Of a stretch of DNA of 64,000 nucleotides, positions 32,992-45,974 are shown one piece after another. The DNA comes from Rhabdophis nuchalis (Eukaryota; Chordata; Lepidosauria; Squamata; Natricidae): assembly GCA_039707465.1 (NCBI GenBank), contig CM077644.1, positions 83,894,375-83,958,374 of the forward strand, in the 5' to 3' direction. The notes below the pieces were generated by a model, which saw only the letters and a list, made by a program, of their open reading frames with translations, had not been told where the DNA came from and did not search any database. A program made the position numbers and the translations under genes. Position 1 is the stretch's first letter; the number at the start of each line of letters is the position of its first letter.

Positions 32992-35900
32992 AAAGAAATG
33001 ACCCGATCATGGGCATGTTCCCCCCCCCACACTCTTTATATAGAGGCGCAACTCGAATGAGGATGTGGGGGGTGAAGATTAATTGTTATTTGTTGTTGTT
33101 GTGTTTTAAGTTTGTCTTAGTTGTGTCTTATCTCTTTTTTTTTGTATGTTATCTTCGTTTGGTGTTGGGTGGGCACGTAAAGGAAGAGAAGGGGCTAGGA
33201 TTAAAAAAGTTACTGCGTAAATGCGGTTTATAAAAATAATGACATGGAACGTGAAGGGCACAGGTAGCCAAATAAAGAGGAGGAGATTGGAGCTTAAAAT
33301 TAAAAGGGACTTACCAGACATATTATTTTTGCAGGAAACTCATCAAAAATCTGAGGATTTCAATAGAATGAATATAAAGGGTATGCAAGTTTATGAAAAA
33401 TCTTTCGGAACCTCCAAAGCTAGAGGTGTGGCAACATTGATATCAAATAGGGTATATTTTGAAAAAAAACAAGTAATTAGAGACGAGGAAGGAAGATATT
33501 TAATAATTATAGGGAATATTAACGAGCAAAAAGTGACACTGGTTAATTTATATCTACCAAATGAAAAACAAAAGGGATTCCTTGATAAAATAACTAAGAT
33601 TTTGGAAACTGAAAGTGTAGGGAAAGTGATTGTGGCGGGGGATTTTTAACATGATTAGAGATAAAATAGATAGCACTAACCTCACCCGCTTAGAGAAACA
33701 AATAAAGGGGAAATTTTAAATAAATGGATGTTTCGAAATAGTGTGGTAGATGTTTGGAGGGAGTTGAAAGTACTGAAAGGGTGTACACTTTTTGCTCTAA
33801 GGTACATAATACATATTCAAGAATTGATTATATTTTTGTCTCTAAAGACCTGTTGAATAATATAGATAGAATAGATGTGGGAGTTTTCAAGGACTCCGAC
33901 CATGCAGAAGTTACGATGGATATAGATTTTAATTTTAGAAAAAAAGAAAGAGGTTGGAGATATGATGGAAAATTGTTTAAAAAGGAGGAAGATAAAACAT
34001 GGATTCTTAAAAAATGGGAGGAAAGTTGGAGATTCAACGATAATGGAGAGGTTAAATTTGAAACTGTTTGGGACACGATGAAAGCAGTATTTAGAGGAGA
34101 AAGTATTAAGTTGTCAAGTAGGAAATACAGAGAATATAGAAGTAAAATGGAACAGGATACAAGACAGATTAAGGTATTGGAGAACCAATTTTTACTTACA
34201 AAAGATAAAAAATGCTTGGAGGAATTGAATTTACTAAAAACTAAACTGATAGAAGAAGATATAGAATTGGTTAAAAAAATATAAGATATTTAAACAGGGA
34301 TTTTTTTGAATTTAGTAATAAAAACTCTAGGTTATTAGCAAGGATGGCGAAAAATAAAAGTGAAAAGAGAGAAATCGGCTCTTTGATAGATGAAAAAGGT
34401 ACAAGATGTTATAAGAGACTGGAGAAATGTGAAGTAGTTAGGAAGTTTTTTCAAAAATTATACTCAAAGAAATCAATTGATTTGGAAAAATTGAAAAATC
34501 ATCTTGAAAAGTATGCTGTGAAAATAGATCAAACATATAAGGACTTGATGGAAGGAGATATTACACATGATGAGATTAACGAAATAATACAAGGGATAAA
34601 ATTAGGGAAGACTCCAGGTGAAGATGGATTACCTGCTGAATTTTATAAAGATTTTAAAGAAATAATAATACCAAAATTGCAAAAATTATTTAATGGAATT
34701 TTACACGGTGGAGAAGTCCCGATGTCATGGAATAGAACGGTAATAACTATAATTCCTAAACCTGATAAAGATTTGGAGAGGATCGAGTCCTATCGACCCA
34801 TTTCTTTAATTAACCAGGATGCCAAAATATTTACTGCCATTATAAGTAATAGGTTAAATAGATTTATAGATAAGTATATAAACTATAATCAGGTAGGTTT
34901 TGTTAAAGGTAGATATATGAGTGATATAATTAGAAGAGTATTAAATATTATAGATGTAGCTGAGAGTAATGGGGATAAAATAGGTATAATATCACTAGAC
35001 ATTTTTAAAGCCTTTGATTCTGTACAATGGGAAACTATTAAGGTAATTATCGAGGCATTAGGCTTCAGTAATAGGTTTATACATGTTATTTCAAAATTGT
35101 ATCAAAAAAGTAGTGCAAAAGTGAAGGTGAATGGAATAATGACGGGAGAGATTAAATTGGAAGCAGGTACGAGACAGGGATGTCCCTTGTCCCCAACATT
35201 ATTTTAATTAATTATGGAAGTTTTGACTAAATTGATAGAAAAAGATGAAGAATTGGAAGGGTACAAGGGATATAAGATAAATTTGTACGCGGATGATACC
35301 TTGATTATTTTGAAAGATATAGAGAAAGATTTGAAGAGGATAAATAAACATTTGAAAGAATTTGAAGAAATGACAGGTTTAAAGGTAAATTGGTCAAAAT
35401 CTGAATTATTAATGAACAAAAATGATAAGGAGTGGGAGAGTATGCAAGAACAATTTGGGATAAGAATTAAAAATACACTGAAATATTTGGGAATAACACT
35501 TTCACTTAAAGTTAGAGAATTGAAAAAAATTAATTATGATGTGATGTTGGATGAAGTAGAGAAGAAGATAGATAAATATAAGGAGATAAAGTTGTCTTGG
35601 TTTGGCAGAATTGCAATGTGTAAGATGATGTTGTTACCAAAGTTTAATTTTTTATTTGAGATGCTACCATTAAATGTGACAGAGAAGGATATGGAAGGAT
35701 ATCAGAAGAAATTAGATAAATTTTGCAATGGTGGGAAAAGACCTAGATTAATGAAGAAAATGTGGTATCAAAATCAAAAGGAAGGCGGATTGGGAATTCC
35801 CAATCTACTTAATTATTATTGGGCCTATAATATTCGAACTGTGATAAAAAATACTTAAAGGAGGAGATGGTCATTGGGGAGATCTAGAGTTAAAGGATAT

Positions 35901-37162
35901 AAAGAGATTTGGCCCTACATGGTTTTTAGATAAAATAAAAACAAAAAAGGTAATTAACAGTTATTGGTTAAAGGGATTGAGCAAAATTTGGAATAAATTT
36001 GTTAAAATATTGATTCCGGATATATCCTTCTTGGGGAAGACACTTGGAAGTTGGCCGATTAAAATCAATATAAGTCGAGAGAAAGTAATTGAAGATGACA
36101 ATATAGGAAGTATAGTAAATTGGTTAAGAGCATTAGAAATTGAGAGCAGAAAAAAAGAAATAATTGAAAAATTGGAACTGAATTGGTTTGAGAAAATACA
36201 GATAGAAAAATGGTCTACGGAAGTAAGGGGAACATGTAAAATAGATAGAAATAAGACTGAATTTGAAAGTTTAGTATCTCAAATTATTAAGGATGAAATT
36301 GGGTTAAAGGGACTCGTTAGTAAGATATATAAGATTATAAACTTCGATGGAAATCCACAAATGGTAATGAAGACGAATTGGGAGGAAGAGCTTAAGATTA
36401 AAATATTAGACTTGGATTGGAATGTGAATTGGAAAAGTCGAATTATGAGGATTATGTCTATAAGGATCAAAGAGCATAACTTTAAGGTAGTTTGGAAATG
36501 GTATTGGACTCCATTAAGGTTATCATTGATGGATAAAAATATTAGTAATAAATGTTGGAGATGTAATAAGGAAGTGGGAACCTATGAACACATGTGGTAT
36601 AAATGTGGAAAAATTAACAAGTTTTGGCAACAATTGGAGGAAATGATGTTTGAAATGATGAAGAAAAGAATAACTTTGAGATCAGAATCTATATTACTAC
36701 TGATAATTAAGGATTTAGAATTAACAAAATATGAGAAAGAATTGATTAGAATTATGATTATAATAGGTAGAATTATAATAGCAAGATACTGGAAAATAGA
36801 GGTAAATATGAAAATAGAAGAGTGGTATTGTGAAATGTGGAAATTAGCTTTAAATGATAAAATGACATGTGATATTAAATTCAGAGAGGGGGTCTATAAA
36901 AAAGACATTTTCTGGAAGATTTGGAACCCATTTGTGGACTATGCACTTGGAACTTTGGATGCCTCGACACCTGTACCCAGGGAACGCGGATTTTGGAGAT
37001 CTTAAAGACAATTGAAGATATCCAAAGAACCAACTCTTCCTTTGGTTTTGTATAGCACTGGGTGGATTATTGTTAAAAAAAAAAAAGTAAATTTTATGTT
37101 TATATGTATAATTTGTGGAAAATTATAATAAAAATAATAATAATAAAAATAAAAATAAAAAA
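32992..37162 (+). mobile_element. L1-clade LINE (ORF2 portion), inserted in a tRNA-SINE
   Basis: A 4.17-kb insertion bounded by 16-bp duplications, with an A-rich tail of AATAATAATAAAAAT type. It contains 230 bp of leader and a degenerate ORF2; ORF1 is absent, so it is 5'-truncated. Direction is plus. Confidence 0.85.
33221..37005 (+). pseudogene. L1 ORF2 (endonuclease, reverse transcriptase, Cys-rich tail), multiply frameshifted
   Basis: The APE-type endonuclease starts MRFIKIMTWNVKGTG with LFLQETHQKS. It breaks at 33649, where one extra T after GGGGA moves GDFNMIRDK out of frame, and continues at 33754 with SRIDYIFVS and DSDHAEVTMD. The RT frame from 34344 has GKTPGEDGLPAEFYK, SYRPISLINQDAKIF, DIFKAFDSVQWE and TRQGCPLSP, then an in-frame TAA at 35205; the same frame resumes at 35214 with YADD at 35286-35297. 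The C-terminal frame 35977-37005 has the zinc-knuckle-like C-x2-C-x8-H-x4-C (CWRCNKEV to WYKC). At least three frame changes and one stop make it inactive. It would nick DNA and prime cDNA synthesis at the target. Confidence 0.85.
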
Positions 37163-37375
37163 ACAACTTATTCCCCTGGCTCAGTTGATCAGGAGGAGAA
37201 CCAGTGGTCTAGGGGCACTTACAACTGCCTCACATGTAATACTTCCCTGGTTCGAATCCTAGTAAGGGTATGGCTAGCTGATGAGAGCTAAATAGCTTGA
37301 AATAGATCTATGCTAGTCTCCCTTGTTTGTTTATTTATCAGCACAAATGTAACACACACACACACAGACAGATCG
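37163..37375 (+). mobile_element. tRNA-derived SINE, right part (split by L1)
   Basis: After the right target duplication the SINE continues with GGCTCAGTTGATCAGG, a B-box GGTTCGAATCC, GGCTAGCTGATGAGAGC and GTCTCCCTTGTTTG, the same order as at 6831-7017. A (CA)n and (GATA)n tail ends it. Its left edge lies at 32959-32991. Confidence 0.75.
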
Positions 37376-37429
37376 ATAGATAGATAGATATTTTCGTAGA
37401 TTTTCACGGGTGTAGGTATGCTGGTCTTG

Positions 37430-38025
37430 TTGTTTTCCCATGTAAGATGTCTTATATATGGAGAAGAACTAGACAAAGTAGACATATACCCTGGCCAGCA
37501 GATCTTAGTAGAAGGTGATACAATAAAGGAAATGGATTGGCAGGCATTTGGCAAGGTAAGTATAATTTTCAAGAACAATTTCCCCCTATGTCTGAAGAGA
37601 AAAGCTGTCAATCAGTGTGTGCTACCTGCTCTAACATATGCTGGTGAAACATGGACACTAACCTCACAATCAATACAAAAGCTATGAGTGGCACAAAGAG
37701 CTATGGAACAAGACATGCTCAGCATTACAAGACAAGATAGAAAGACCTGCAGATGGATTAGAGAACAAGCTGAAAGTGCAATAGCATCAAGTGAATAAAA
37801 AAATTGAAATGAAAATGGGCTGGTCACATAGCAAGAACTGATGGCAGGTGGACCAAGGTAGTCATAAAATGGAGTCCGCTTGATAAAAACGAGAACTAAA
37901 ACAAGATTAATCAATGACATCAGTAAGTATTATGGACCCAATTGGCAAAAGAAAGTTCAAGACTGTCTAGATTGGAAGCATGCAGAAGAGGCCTTCATCC
38001 TTCAGAGGACAGACAATGACTAAAA
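37430..38025 (+). pseudogene. RTE-like LINE C-terminal remnant
   Basis: Broken frames carry VEGDTIKEMDWQAFGK, VNQCVLPALTYAGETWTLT, RVAQRAMEQDM, KWAGHIART-like and the terminal AEEAFILQRTDND-like blocks; these are the C-terminal pattern of RTE-clade LINEs. Several stops occur. It follows the SINE and is in the same orientation as 32600-32958; about 200 residues between the two parts are missing, so a deletion accompanied or preceded the SINE insertion. Confidence 0.65.
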
Positions 38026-38211
38026 TGATGATAGTTTAACATATTTGCTATACATTTGATGTGCTCTATACAAATTAAGTGGCAGTGTTAAGTTTATCCT
38101 GAAGAAATGGAGTATACAGAGTGAGATCAAAAGAGACTGAGTCTGCTTTGAAAATGAGGATGGACTGAATCTTGCATGAGCACCACACCTCTTTGTTATC
38201 CATTTCAGCAT

Positions 38212-38717
38212 ATACTGTATTTTTCGGAGTATAAGATACAACTTTTTTTCTCAAAAAAGAGGCAGAAAATCTGGGTGCGTCTTATACATTGAATACAGCA
38301 TTTTTGGCCTCCTGAAACCATGCCCCTTTTGCAAAAATGGCTGTGCATAGCCTTTAGGAGGCTTCCAGAGTGCTACTGGGGGCTGTGGAGGACATGCCAT
38401 TGTTTGCCCCCCCCCCCGCCGCCGCCCCGCACCTAGGAGCGCTCTATAAGCTCCTAAAGACTATGCATGCCCTTTTTTTGGACAAAAATTGGTCCAATTT
38501 TTGCAAAATAAATTGGCTGTTTTTTGTTTGTTTTTGCCTCCCCCAAGTCACCCCCCAGCCCCCAGGAACAAGCTGCCTAGAGGCTATGCATGCCTCCTTT
38601 ATTTTTGACCAAAAAATGGGCCATTTTTGGGAGGTCTGCAGAGTGCAAAAACTTTTTTTTTATTAATCTTGGTGCGTCTTATATTCCAATGCATGTTATT
38701 CTCCAAAAAATATGATA
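38212..38717 (+). mobile_element. MITE with TATTTTTCGGAGTATAAGA ends
   Basis: The left end CTGTATTTTTCGGAGTATA and the right end GTTATTCTCCAAAAAATATG are degenerate inverted repeats. GGTGCGTCTTATA occurs near both ends in opposite arrangement. The inside has a C10 run and GCCGCC. TA-type flanks are possible. No coding sequence. Confidence 0.55.
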
Positions 38718-39170
38718 AGCACTTGTTATGTGATCTTTTTCTATAATGTATGCATTTTTTATTATTTGTTCCTTTTACTTTTTTCTATTATTTTAAAAGC
38801 AATTTAAAAAAGATATACTGAAAAAAAGTCTATGACTTTTCACAAACAATGAAACTTTTTTTATCTGCCATAAGGTTCTTTCATTACATTAAATTTTTTT
38901 CAGGTAAATACAGAAACTTGCATGTAATCCAAACCACTTCTTCCAAATCACTTCTGAAATGCACATAGTCCATAGAAGATCAGAGGAAAATTCTTCATTG
39001 GTCAGATCTGGGATGCAAAAATCTAGAAAAACTTGAGGTGGCAGCATAGGTTTGTCTGTTTTATTGCTGCCATCTTTTGGTTGATAGTTTGGCAACCCAG
39101 ATCAAATAGTCCTATTGTCAGGATATGACAGGAGTAGTTTTGACAAATCATATCAAATTCCAATATTTAT
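38718..39170. other. No recognised feature
   Basis: AT-rich spacer; nothing recognised. Confidence 0.35.
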
Positions 39171-39290
39171 TTCCTTCCTTCCTTCCTTCCTTCCTTCCTT
39201 CCTTCCTTCCTTCCTTCCTTCCTTCCTGCCTGCCTTCCTTCCTTCCTTCCTTCCTTCCTCCCCCCTCCCTCCCTCCCCCTTCCCTCCCCC
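39171..39290. repeat. (TTCC)n microsatellite
   Basis: About 25 copies with two TGCC variants, grading into CCCT-rich sequence. Confidence 0.95.
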
Positions 39291-39392
39291 TTACTCATTT
39301 CATTTCATTTTTACAAATAACTCAAGGTAGCAAACATAAGTACTATTCTGAGCCTCCAATTTTCTCCACAATGATAACCCTGTTTTATGAGT

Positions 39393-39395
<3 letters not shown>
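39291..39395 (-). mobile_element. tail fragment of the tRNA/MIR-like SINE
   Basis: TTTTTACAAATAACTCAAGG and CCAATTTTCTCCACAATG match the reverse complement of the 3' part of the SINE at 44195-44480. It sits exactly between two microsatellites. Confidence 0.5.

Positions 39396-39483
<88 letters not shown>
39396..39483. repeat. (CT)n microsatellite
   Basis: About 43 uninterrupted CT units. Confidence 0.97.
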
Positions 39484-39485
<2 letters not shown>

Positions 39486-39717
39486 GAAGAATCAATTAAA
39501 CCATCTACGATCCTTGACTCACTCCTTCCTGTCATTATTTGTTTGTGTCTTAATAGAATGGAATATATAATGCTTGGTGCCGAGGAACTGCAAACAGCTG
39601 TTTTAGTTGCTTTTTGCACAATGCATGTTTTAAATATATGGTTGAGTTTCCACTCAGAAATCACATTATTGGTGGCTGGAAGAACAGCATGTGGGGAAAA
39701 AAAGTTATATTCTAGAT

Positions 39718-39790
39718 CAGCTTTGCTGGCTGGAGAATTCTGGGAGCTGAAGTCCTTCAGACTTAAAGTTGCAAAGGTTGGGGACCCCTG
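39718..39790 (-). mobile_element. 73-bp miniature hAT-like element
   Basis: Starts CAGCTTTGCTGGCTGG and ends GGTTGGGGACCCCTG, flanked by TTCTAGAT and TACTAGAT (7 of 8). It contains GAATTCTGGGAGCTGAAGTC, which I recognise as a frequent reptile repeat. Confidence 0.6.
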
Positions 39791-40055
39791 TACTAGATGA
39801 CAAGCAGACCTTGAAGGGAGGACATTGGATGTCCTTGAAACCGAACTGGATGCAGTTTGTCCCAACTATGAGGGTATGTCCAAGCATGAAGTTTAACCTG
39901 GAGATAATAGGTGTCTAAACCTGAGATCTTCTGCACACAAAGCATATGAGTGCCACTGAGCAATTGTCCTTCCCTACCCATAGTATTTAAGAATTCTAGG
40001 AACTGGGAAGGCCTTATAGTTACTCAATTTTATCTGTACTTGCTCAGGATATCAT

Positions 40056-40345
40056 CAGAATAATAGAATAATAAAGTTAGAAGGGACTTTGGGAGGTTTT
40101 CTAGTCCAATTCCTTGATCAGCAGGAAACCCTATATCATTTCAGGCAAATGGTTGCTCAATCTCTTCTTAAAAGCTTCCAGTGTTGGAAAACCTACAACG
40201 TCTGGAGGCAAGTTGTTTCTTAATTGTTTAATTGTTCTAACTGTTAGGACATTTCTCTTGAGTAACGGTTGCTTCTCTCTTTGACTAATTTCCATCCATA
40301 GCTTCTTGTCCTGCCTTTAGCTGCTTTGGAAAATAGGTTGATTTC
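40056..40345 (-). mobile_element. CR1 LINE 3' end
   Basis: ATAGAATAATAAAGTTAGAAG, GGGACTTTGGGAGG, TTTTCTAGTCCAATTCC and CTTCCAGTGTTGGAAAACC follow the CR1 3' UTR in reverse. It is uninterrupted, so it shows what the copy at 14110/16262 looked like. Confidence 0.75.
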
Positions 40346-41433
40346 CTGTTCTTTATGGCAACCTCTTAAATATTGGAAGACTCCTATCATGTCCGTTATC
40401 AGTTACGGAGCTGCTATCAGTTACGGGACTTTCCATTCCCTCTTTACCTATAATTCTGGGAATGAAATTGAATTGAGACATGAGATAAAGGCCCTCTTAC
40501 AAATGTATTGAGTCTCTTGGAATTTATTGCTCCTTGTCCCAAAATATAGCCACTATACTCATGAGATTTCCCCCCCTCCGCTATTTTAGAATAAGGGTTT
40601 TTCCAAGCATACACATACCCACATAAATACCTGAATTCAAGACCATATTAAAATGACCTCTGGCTTCAAATATCATCAAGCAAATTATCTTTTATGTTTT
40701 ATTGTGATGATCTTCAGGGATTTGCCCTTCATATTAAGTTTACTAACCTCTGGGGCAAACCAATTTTATGTTAGAATAAGGAAGGGACAAAGAAAAAAAG
40801 TTTTCATATGAAATCTGGTTATTGTTTTGACACTACATATATATGGAATCCCTAAAGAGGGGTCTTTTTCATCCTGAAAGCTTCTGTAACATAACATGCT
40901 AGCTGGCCCAGTAAATGATGTAAAAGTCTATCTTGCTAAGTTTATTTTAGAACTTTAATTCACACTGAGCTTAGTGCTTCATTTTGTCCCAGGGGGGTAA
41001 GCTTTATTTTTAAACCCCCTCTCTCACACTTATTAATATAATTCCCTACACAGCAGGAAACCAGCCTTAGGGAAGCCCAGTTCTTTTGCTAATAATTTTG
41101 TCTTTTGCAGTTCTTAAACAAGTTCTGAATTACAATTCACTGCTAAAGAGCTTACATTTTGTAAACTGAAAAAAAAAGCAAAATGTTGCATTAAAGAGAA
41201 GTGAAATTGTTAAATATTAGCCATCTAAGATATACTGGATAAATAATGTAACAAGGACATTTAAACCATATTATAAGAAGATTTATCAGTATTTGCACAG
41301 AAAGGGTTTTAATATAAAAATAATAATATACAGGTAATATGTTTAGGACAAAAAGCATCAGTCAATCTTCTCTTTACTTATATTTCTATCTTAATTTAGC
41401 CCATGGTAAAATTAATTTAACATGTAAATTGGA
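40346..41433. other. No recognised feature
   Basis: AT-rich DNA without recognised exon or repeat. Confidence 0.35.
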
Positions 41434-41735
41434 AAGGTTTTCCCTGTCCAGTCATGTCTGCCTCCAGGAGGCAGCCTCATCTCCATTTCCTAACTGGGGG
41501 AGCCAACCTTGTTGAAAGACACTTCTGTGGTCACATGGCCAGCATTATGTATATGCCAAGGTGTATCGAACGCGATTACCTTTTCACCAAAGTGGTACCT
41601 ATTTATCTACTTGCATTTAAATACTTTCAAACTGCTAGGTTGGCAGGAGCTGGAGCAAAAACAGGAGCTCACCTCTCAAACTTTCAACCTTCTGGTTGAC
41701 ATGCCAAGCAACTTAATTGCTACAGCGCCATACCC
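41434..41735 (-). mobile_element. Sauria-type tRNA SINE (reverse)
   Basis: Reads GGAAAGGTTTTCCCTGTCC, GTCATGTCTGCCTCC, GACACTTCTGTGGTCACATG, CTATTTATCTACTTGCATTT and CAACCTTCTGGTTG. In reverse this is the tRNA head, body and the GGAACCTTTACC-like end shared with BovB in Sauria SINEs. The B-box is degraded. Confidence 0.65.
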
Positions 41736-44194
41736 CCTTATAATTTAACATGTAACTATTCTCAAATGTATACTATACATGAATATTCTTTTTATAAATA
41801 CCAACTGAAACTATAAGTCACTGGGATAACCCTATGCATAAAAAACTGAGTTGGGTGGGGAAAAAAGGCTGAAACTTAACAGTTAAATGTAATAGTTTAA
41901 TAAAAGATAAATTTAAATGTGTCATGAGAGAAAATAAGATGCTGATGTGGCTTGACCACTTTTCAAAGACCTTCCACATTTCTCGTTCTTAAACCTTTTT
42001 TAATTTTGATCTGCTCACCCACTGTTAGAGCTAAGTTTAAGTTCAAATTCACCCCATCCAAAGTAATTTACATTTAGGCTCCATTTTATTTTAATAATAA
42101 AAAGCCAGATGTATTAGATTAATAAAAACTGATTGCCAAAGCAAAAGTGGCAACCCAGCACTTGAAGAAAAATATGTTAATGCATCTTTTAAAAAAATTG
42201 ATTCAGGGGAAATCTGCTGCAAAATAAAAAAAAAAAATAAGTTGAGGACTATCTTATTTGGGAAAATGAATAGAAGGAAATACTACTACTTTAAAATAAG
42301 TTTATATCAGAGCAGTCTGTATTGGAAAAGCCTGCTTAAAGAATATTTACTGTATGCCGTAAAGAACAAAGAAAGGGAAAATTCAAAGAAATATATAAAA
42401 AGAAAGGTTGGTGAAGCAATTAAAAGCAACAAAAATCCCTAGAAATTATATCCCTTGAATTTTTACTAACAATACAAGTGTGGCCATAGTTACTTGTTTG
42501 CTTATTCATTTTATAGCAGAGGAGATTATTAGCTGTTCTTTCCATCTAAATATCCTCATCTAAAAACATGGACTACTGAAGGCGCTCATGTATTCAATAC
42601 TTATAGGTTCCAGATGTGTGTGTCAGGGATAATATTACACTTAGAAACTGGATGAATTTTGATAGAAATACAGGTCTTTTTTTCTTGAGTCATTAACTAA
42701 AATTTGTCCTTTATTTCAGCCAATTTTTGTCCTTTTTCGTTTTAGATGAAAAAATTAGGTCCATGCAGAAGAGAACCATGGAGGAAAAGAATAAGTTTTA
42801 CCTCAGGTTTTATTACTTCCTTGCGGTTAAAAAATACTATAGAACAGTCAAACAGTGTATCTGGGAGTCAAATCTGGAACAGAAATCCAGTTTCCAGTCA
42901 TTTGTAACTAGTGTTGGCTGATAATAACTGTCCCTATCATTTACCTTTCCCAGATCATAATGTTGAAACATTATATGGTTTTTATGCTAGAATAATTTAA
43001 TGTTCTGCCTTCACTGCTAATATCAAAAGAAACCATTTAAGTGGTGTTTTTGTTTTTTCCATGACTGGTGAGGCGGAGATGGTGAATCATGTCCTCTTTT
43101 CTATTTATTAAAGCTATTTATGGAGTGCACACGTTTAATGTTGTTTTTCATATATTTCTTATTTATATTTCTTATTCCCTAGCAACAAAAGTGAACATTT
43201 CTAGCAGCATGGCAAAGTTTTATACCAGAACTTGGTTAATAGGTTGCCATTTAGTTAGAAGATTTAAAGTGCTATATTTTTTTAAAAATAAAGTTTTATA
43301 TCCCCTTTTATCTTTTATTTTAGATTATAAAAATATGTTTATGCTATTTTATTCTGATGATTTGACACATTTTTGTTAGTTGGTCTTTTGACCATAAAAA
43401 TAAATTAAATTGGTCTATTTTCTGTAAATTTTAATTATGTACTTAAATAAGAATGAGAGTTGAAAATCGATGCATTTTTTAAAAATGTGTTGACTTTAAA
43501 AAATACATGGGACAAAAGACAAAATGAAAAATGTTTGTATATTTCATTGTGCAACCCAATGTTCTCCATTTACATTTTTAAACATTAAGTGATTTCGTCA
43601 AAACCTCACTTGAAAATATTACAGTATGATCAAATAATGCTTCTTAAAGTGTAGATCCATTCTGAAGCTCTTTATTCCAGACCACAACTGAACCTATAAT
43701 AAATAACCCAAAATAAAACTGGGCACACAGATCAGTATATAACATATGTTCCCTATTCTGGACAGCTGGTCTTCCCAAACAAATTTATTCAATATCGTAT
43801 AATTTGATTATAAATAATGTGATAAAAGCAAGTTATTGGCTTTATTGAAACACCTATACCAATGACACAATGTACATATTCCTTCCGCTAAAATATATTT
43901 TATGTTAGATAATTAATTTAATTTAGTTGTTTATTCTTCAACACTCATTGCCATAGTCATTAAGACTTTGAATTGTGTAGCAATAATAAGTTAAAACAAG
44001 CAACATCAACCAAATAGCACTTAAAATCTTCATTCTGGGCTAAAGGCCTGCTGAAAAAGGATGGTCTTACAAAATGTCAGAAGGGTAGGAGTAGCATGCT
44101 ACAAAATGAAGAAACCACTAACAAAAAGGTCTCCCTTCTGTCCCATAGCACACTCATGTCTTATAGAGGAAAGATTCTGTTACATAAACCAGAG
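41736..44194. other. No recognised feature
   Basis: AT-rich stretch. A frame at 42727-42921 follows a TTTCGTTTTAG acceptor-like sequence, but has no donor or domain and I do not call it. Confidence 0.35.
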
Positions 44195-44480
44195 TCAGTT
44201 TGCCTATCGGTTAAGGCACCAAACTAGAAACCAGGAGAATTTGAATTCTAATTCCACTTTAGTTATCAAAGCCAACATGGTGACCTTGGGCCAGTCACAC
44301 TCTCTCAGTCCAACTCACTTCACAAGCTTGTTGTGGGGAAAATAGGAGGATGAAAGTATGTTCACTCCCTTGAGTTATTTGTAAAAAAAAAAAAAGGGGG
44401 GGGGAAATATAAAATAAAGTAAAATAAATAAAATAAAATAAAAAAGTAAAGAAAAATAAAATAAAGTAAAATAAAAATTT
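44195..44480 (+). mobile_element. tRNA/MIR-like SINE
   Basis: A tRNA-like head (TATCGGTTAAGGCACC, AAACTAGAAACCAGGAGAA) precedes the core GACCTTGGGCCAGTCACAC and CAACTCACTTCACAAGC, then CTTGAGTTATTTGTAAAA and an A-rich (AAATA)n tail. The core GACCTTGGGCCAGTCAC resembles MIR/CORE-SINE cores. The tRNA head is only promoter ancestry, not a tRNA gene. Confidence 0.65.
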
Positions 44481-44525
44481 AAAAAATGGCTTATTGAACT
44501 TTTAACTATTTGTATAGAGTCTGTT

Positions 44526-44872
44526 TCAAGTTATAAAACTGAAAAAAGTGGCTTATGACTCTTCCTTCAAGTTATGACAGCATCTCCATGGCCACATGAT
44601 CAGAATTTGGGTGTTTGGCAACTGGTATGTATTTATGATGGTTGCAGCATCTCAGAGTTATATGGTCTCCATTTGCAACTTTCCAGTTCTGACAAAGTCA
44701 ATGGGAGAAGTTGGATTCACTTAATGACTGTATTATTTGCTTTAATGAGTCTAGTGATTTACTTAACGAGTGTGGCAAAAAGGTCATAAAATTAGACACA
44801 GTTCATTTAATAATCACCTGCTTAGCAACAAAAATTACCCACCTAGTTAAGGTCAAAAGTGAATGACTGCTG
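44526..44872 (-). mobile_element. Mariner-like MITE, degraded
   Basis: CCACATGATCAGAATTTGGG, TCACTTAATGACTG and CTGCTTAGCAACAAAAATTAC follow the order of the 58136 copy in reverse; the right tip GACTGCTG is followed by TA. Confidence 0.5.
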
Positions 44873-45966
44873 TATAGTTTTATGAAATTGATTTCATTGC
44901 TATATTATTTCAAATTAATAATCTGAACATTCATTTTAGGCATTATTTCAAGTTTTAATTGGAAATTATAGACTTCCAAAAAATCTCTTTTTTAGGTCCC
45001 ATGATTTCTACTTCTACATCTTTCTGAAAATGGAATAGAGCAAAGATAATGCAGTAGAATATTGCGCAACACATTATAAGAAGTAACCTTGAAAACACAA
45101 CACATTTAGATTTCCAGTCTCCCCTTTCTCCCTAATTTTATCCATGTAAAAGTCAACGAGTTCATTATTTTGTTTCTATTTTAGCAAAATTATTTTTGAA
45201 ATATGTAGCTTTATGTTACATTATTAGATACCCTGTTATCCTTTATTGTATGAGACAATACACTTGTTTCAAGTCTGTCTATTTTGCAAAAAATATATTC
45301 ATAAATCCTTTAGCTCAGATGTCTTTCCTATTTAAAAATCATTATGGATTGTATATATTTATGTTCCATTCCAGTTAGTCTGTGGGTCACCAATACCTTA
45401 ACATAAAAAGCAATGTCATGTTTTAAATGTCTGACCTTCAGTACCTATTTAGTACAATGACATGACAGCCTATTGGATTCCATTCTTTTATTCCCTGCCT
45501 TCTGCTGTAATTGCTTTCCCTTGTTCACAATTTGGTAAATAATATATGTTCACATTAGAGTATTCATCCCTCTGGGATAAACTTTCATTCACCTCATTCT
45601 TTTTCTTCTTCTCCTCCTCTAACCTGCCACTGTGTTTGACACTATGAGCTAAAGAGAGTAAACACACTGATTTCAGCTTCAATGAGTGTGAATGCTCCTA
45701 ATTCTATGTGCAGTCTTGCTTCCTGGAAAACCAAGATGACCTCAGTCTGAACTACTTGATAATAATAATAATAATGATACCATATTCTCATTCATAAAAC
45801 ATCAAACATCTTGCACTAGGTGCTTGCTTGCATTTTACGTACAGGGATGGTAAATTCCATGAAGGTAAATTCCATGAAAGAAAATGCAGTCTGTCCATAC
45901 TGTTTGTAATCTTGAAACTGACTGACGGATTTTGTCAACTCTTAGTGACACATGGATATGACACAT
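44873..45966. other. No recognised feature
   Basis: AT-rich DNA with an (ATA)n short run at 45760. Nothing else recognised. Confidence 0.35.
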
Positions 45967-45974
45967 GTCTATAG

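Noticed and set aside
42727..42921. Exon following TTTCGTTTTAG
   Set aside because: No donor, no domain, and pyrimidine-AG motifs are common in AT-rich DNA.
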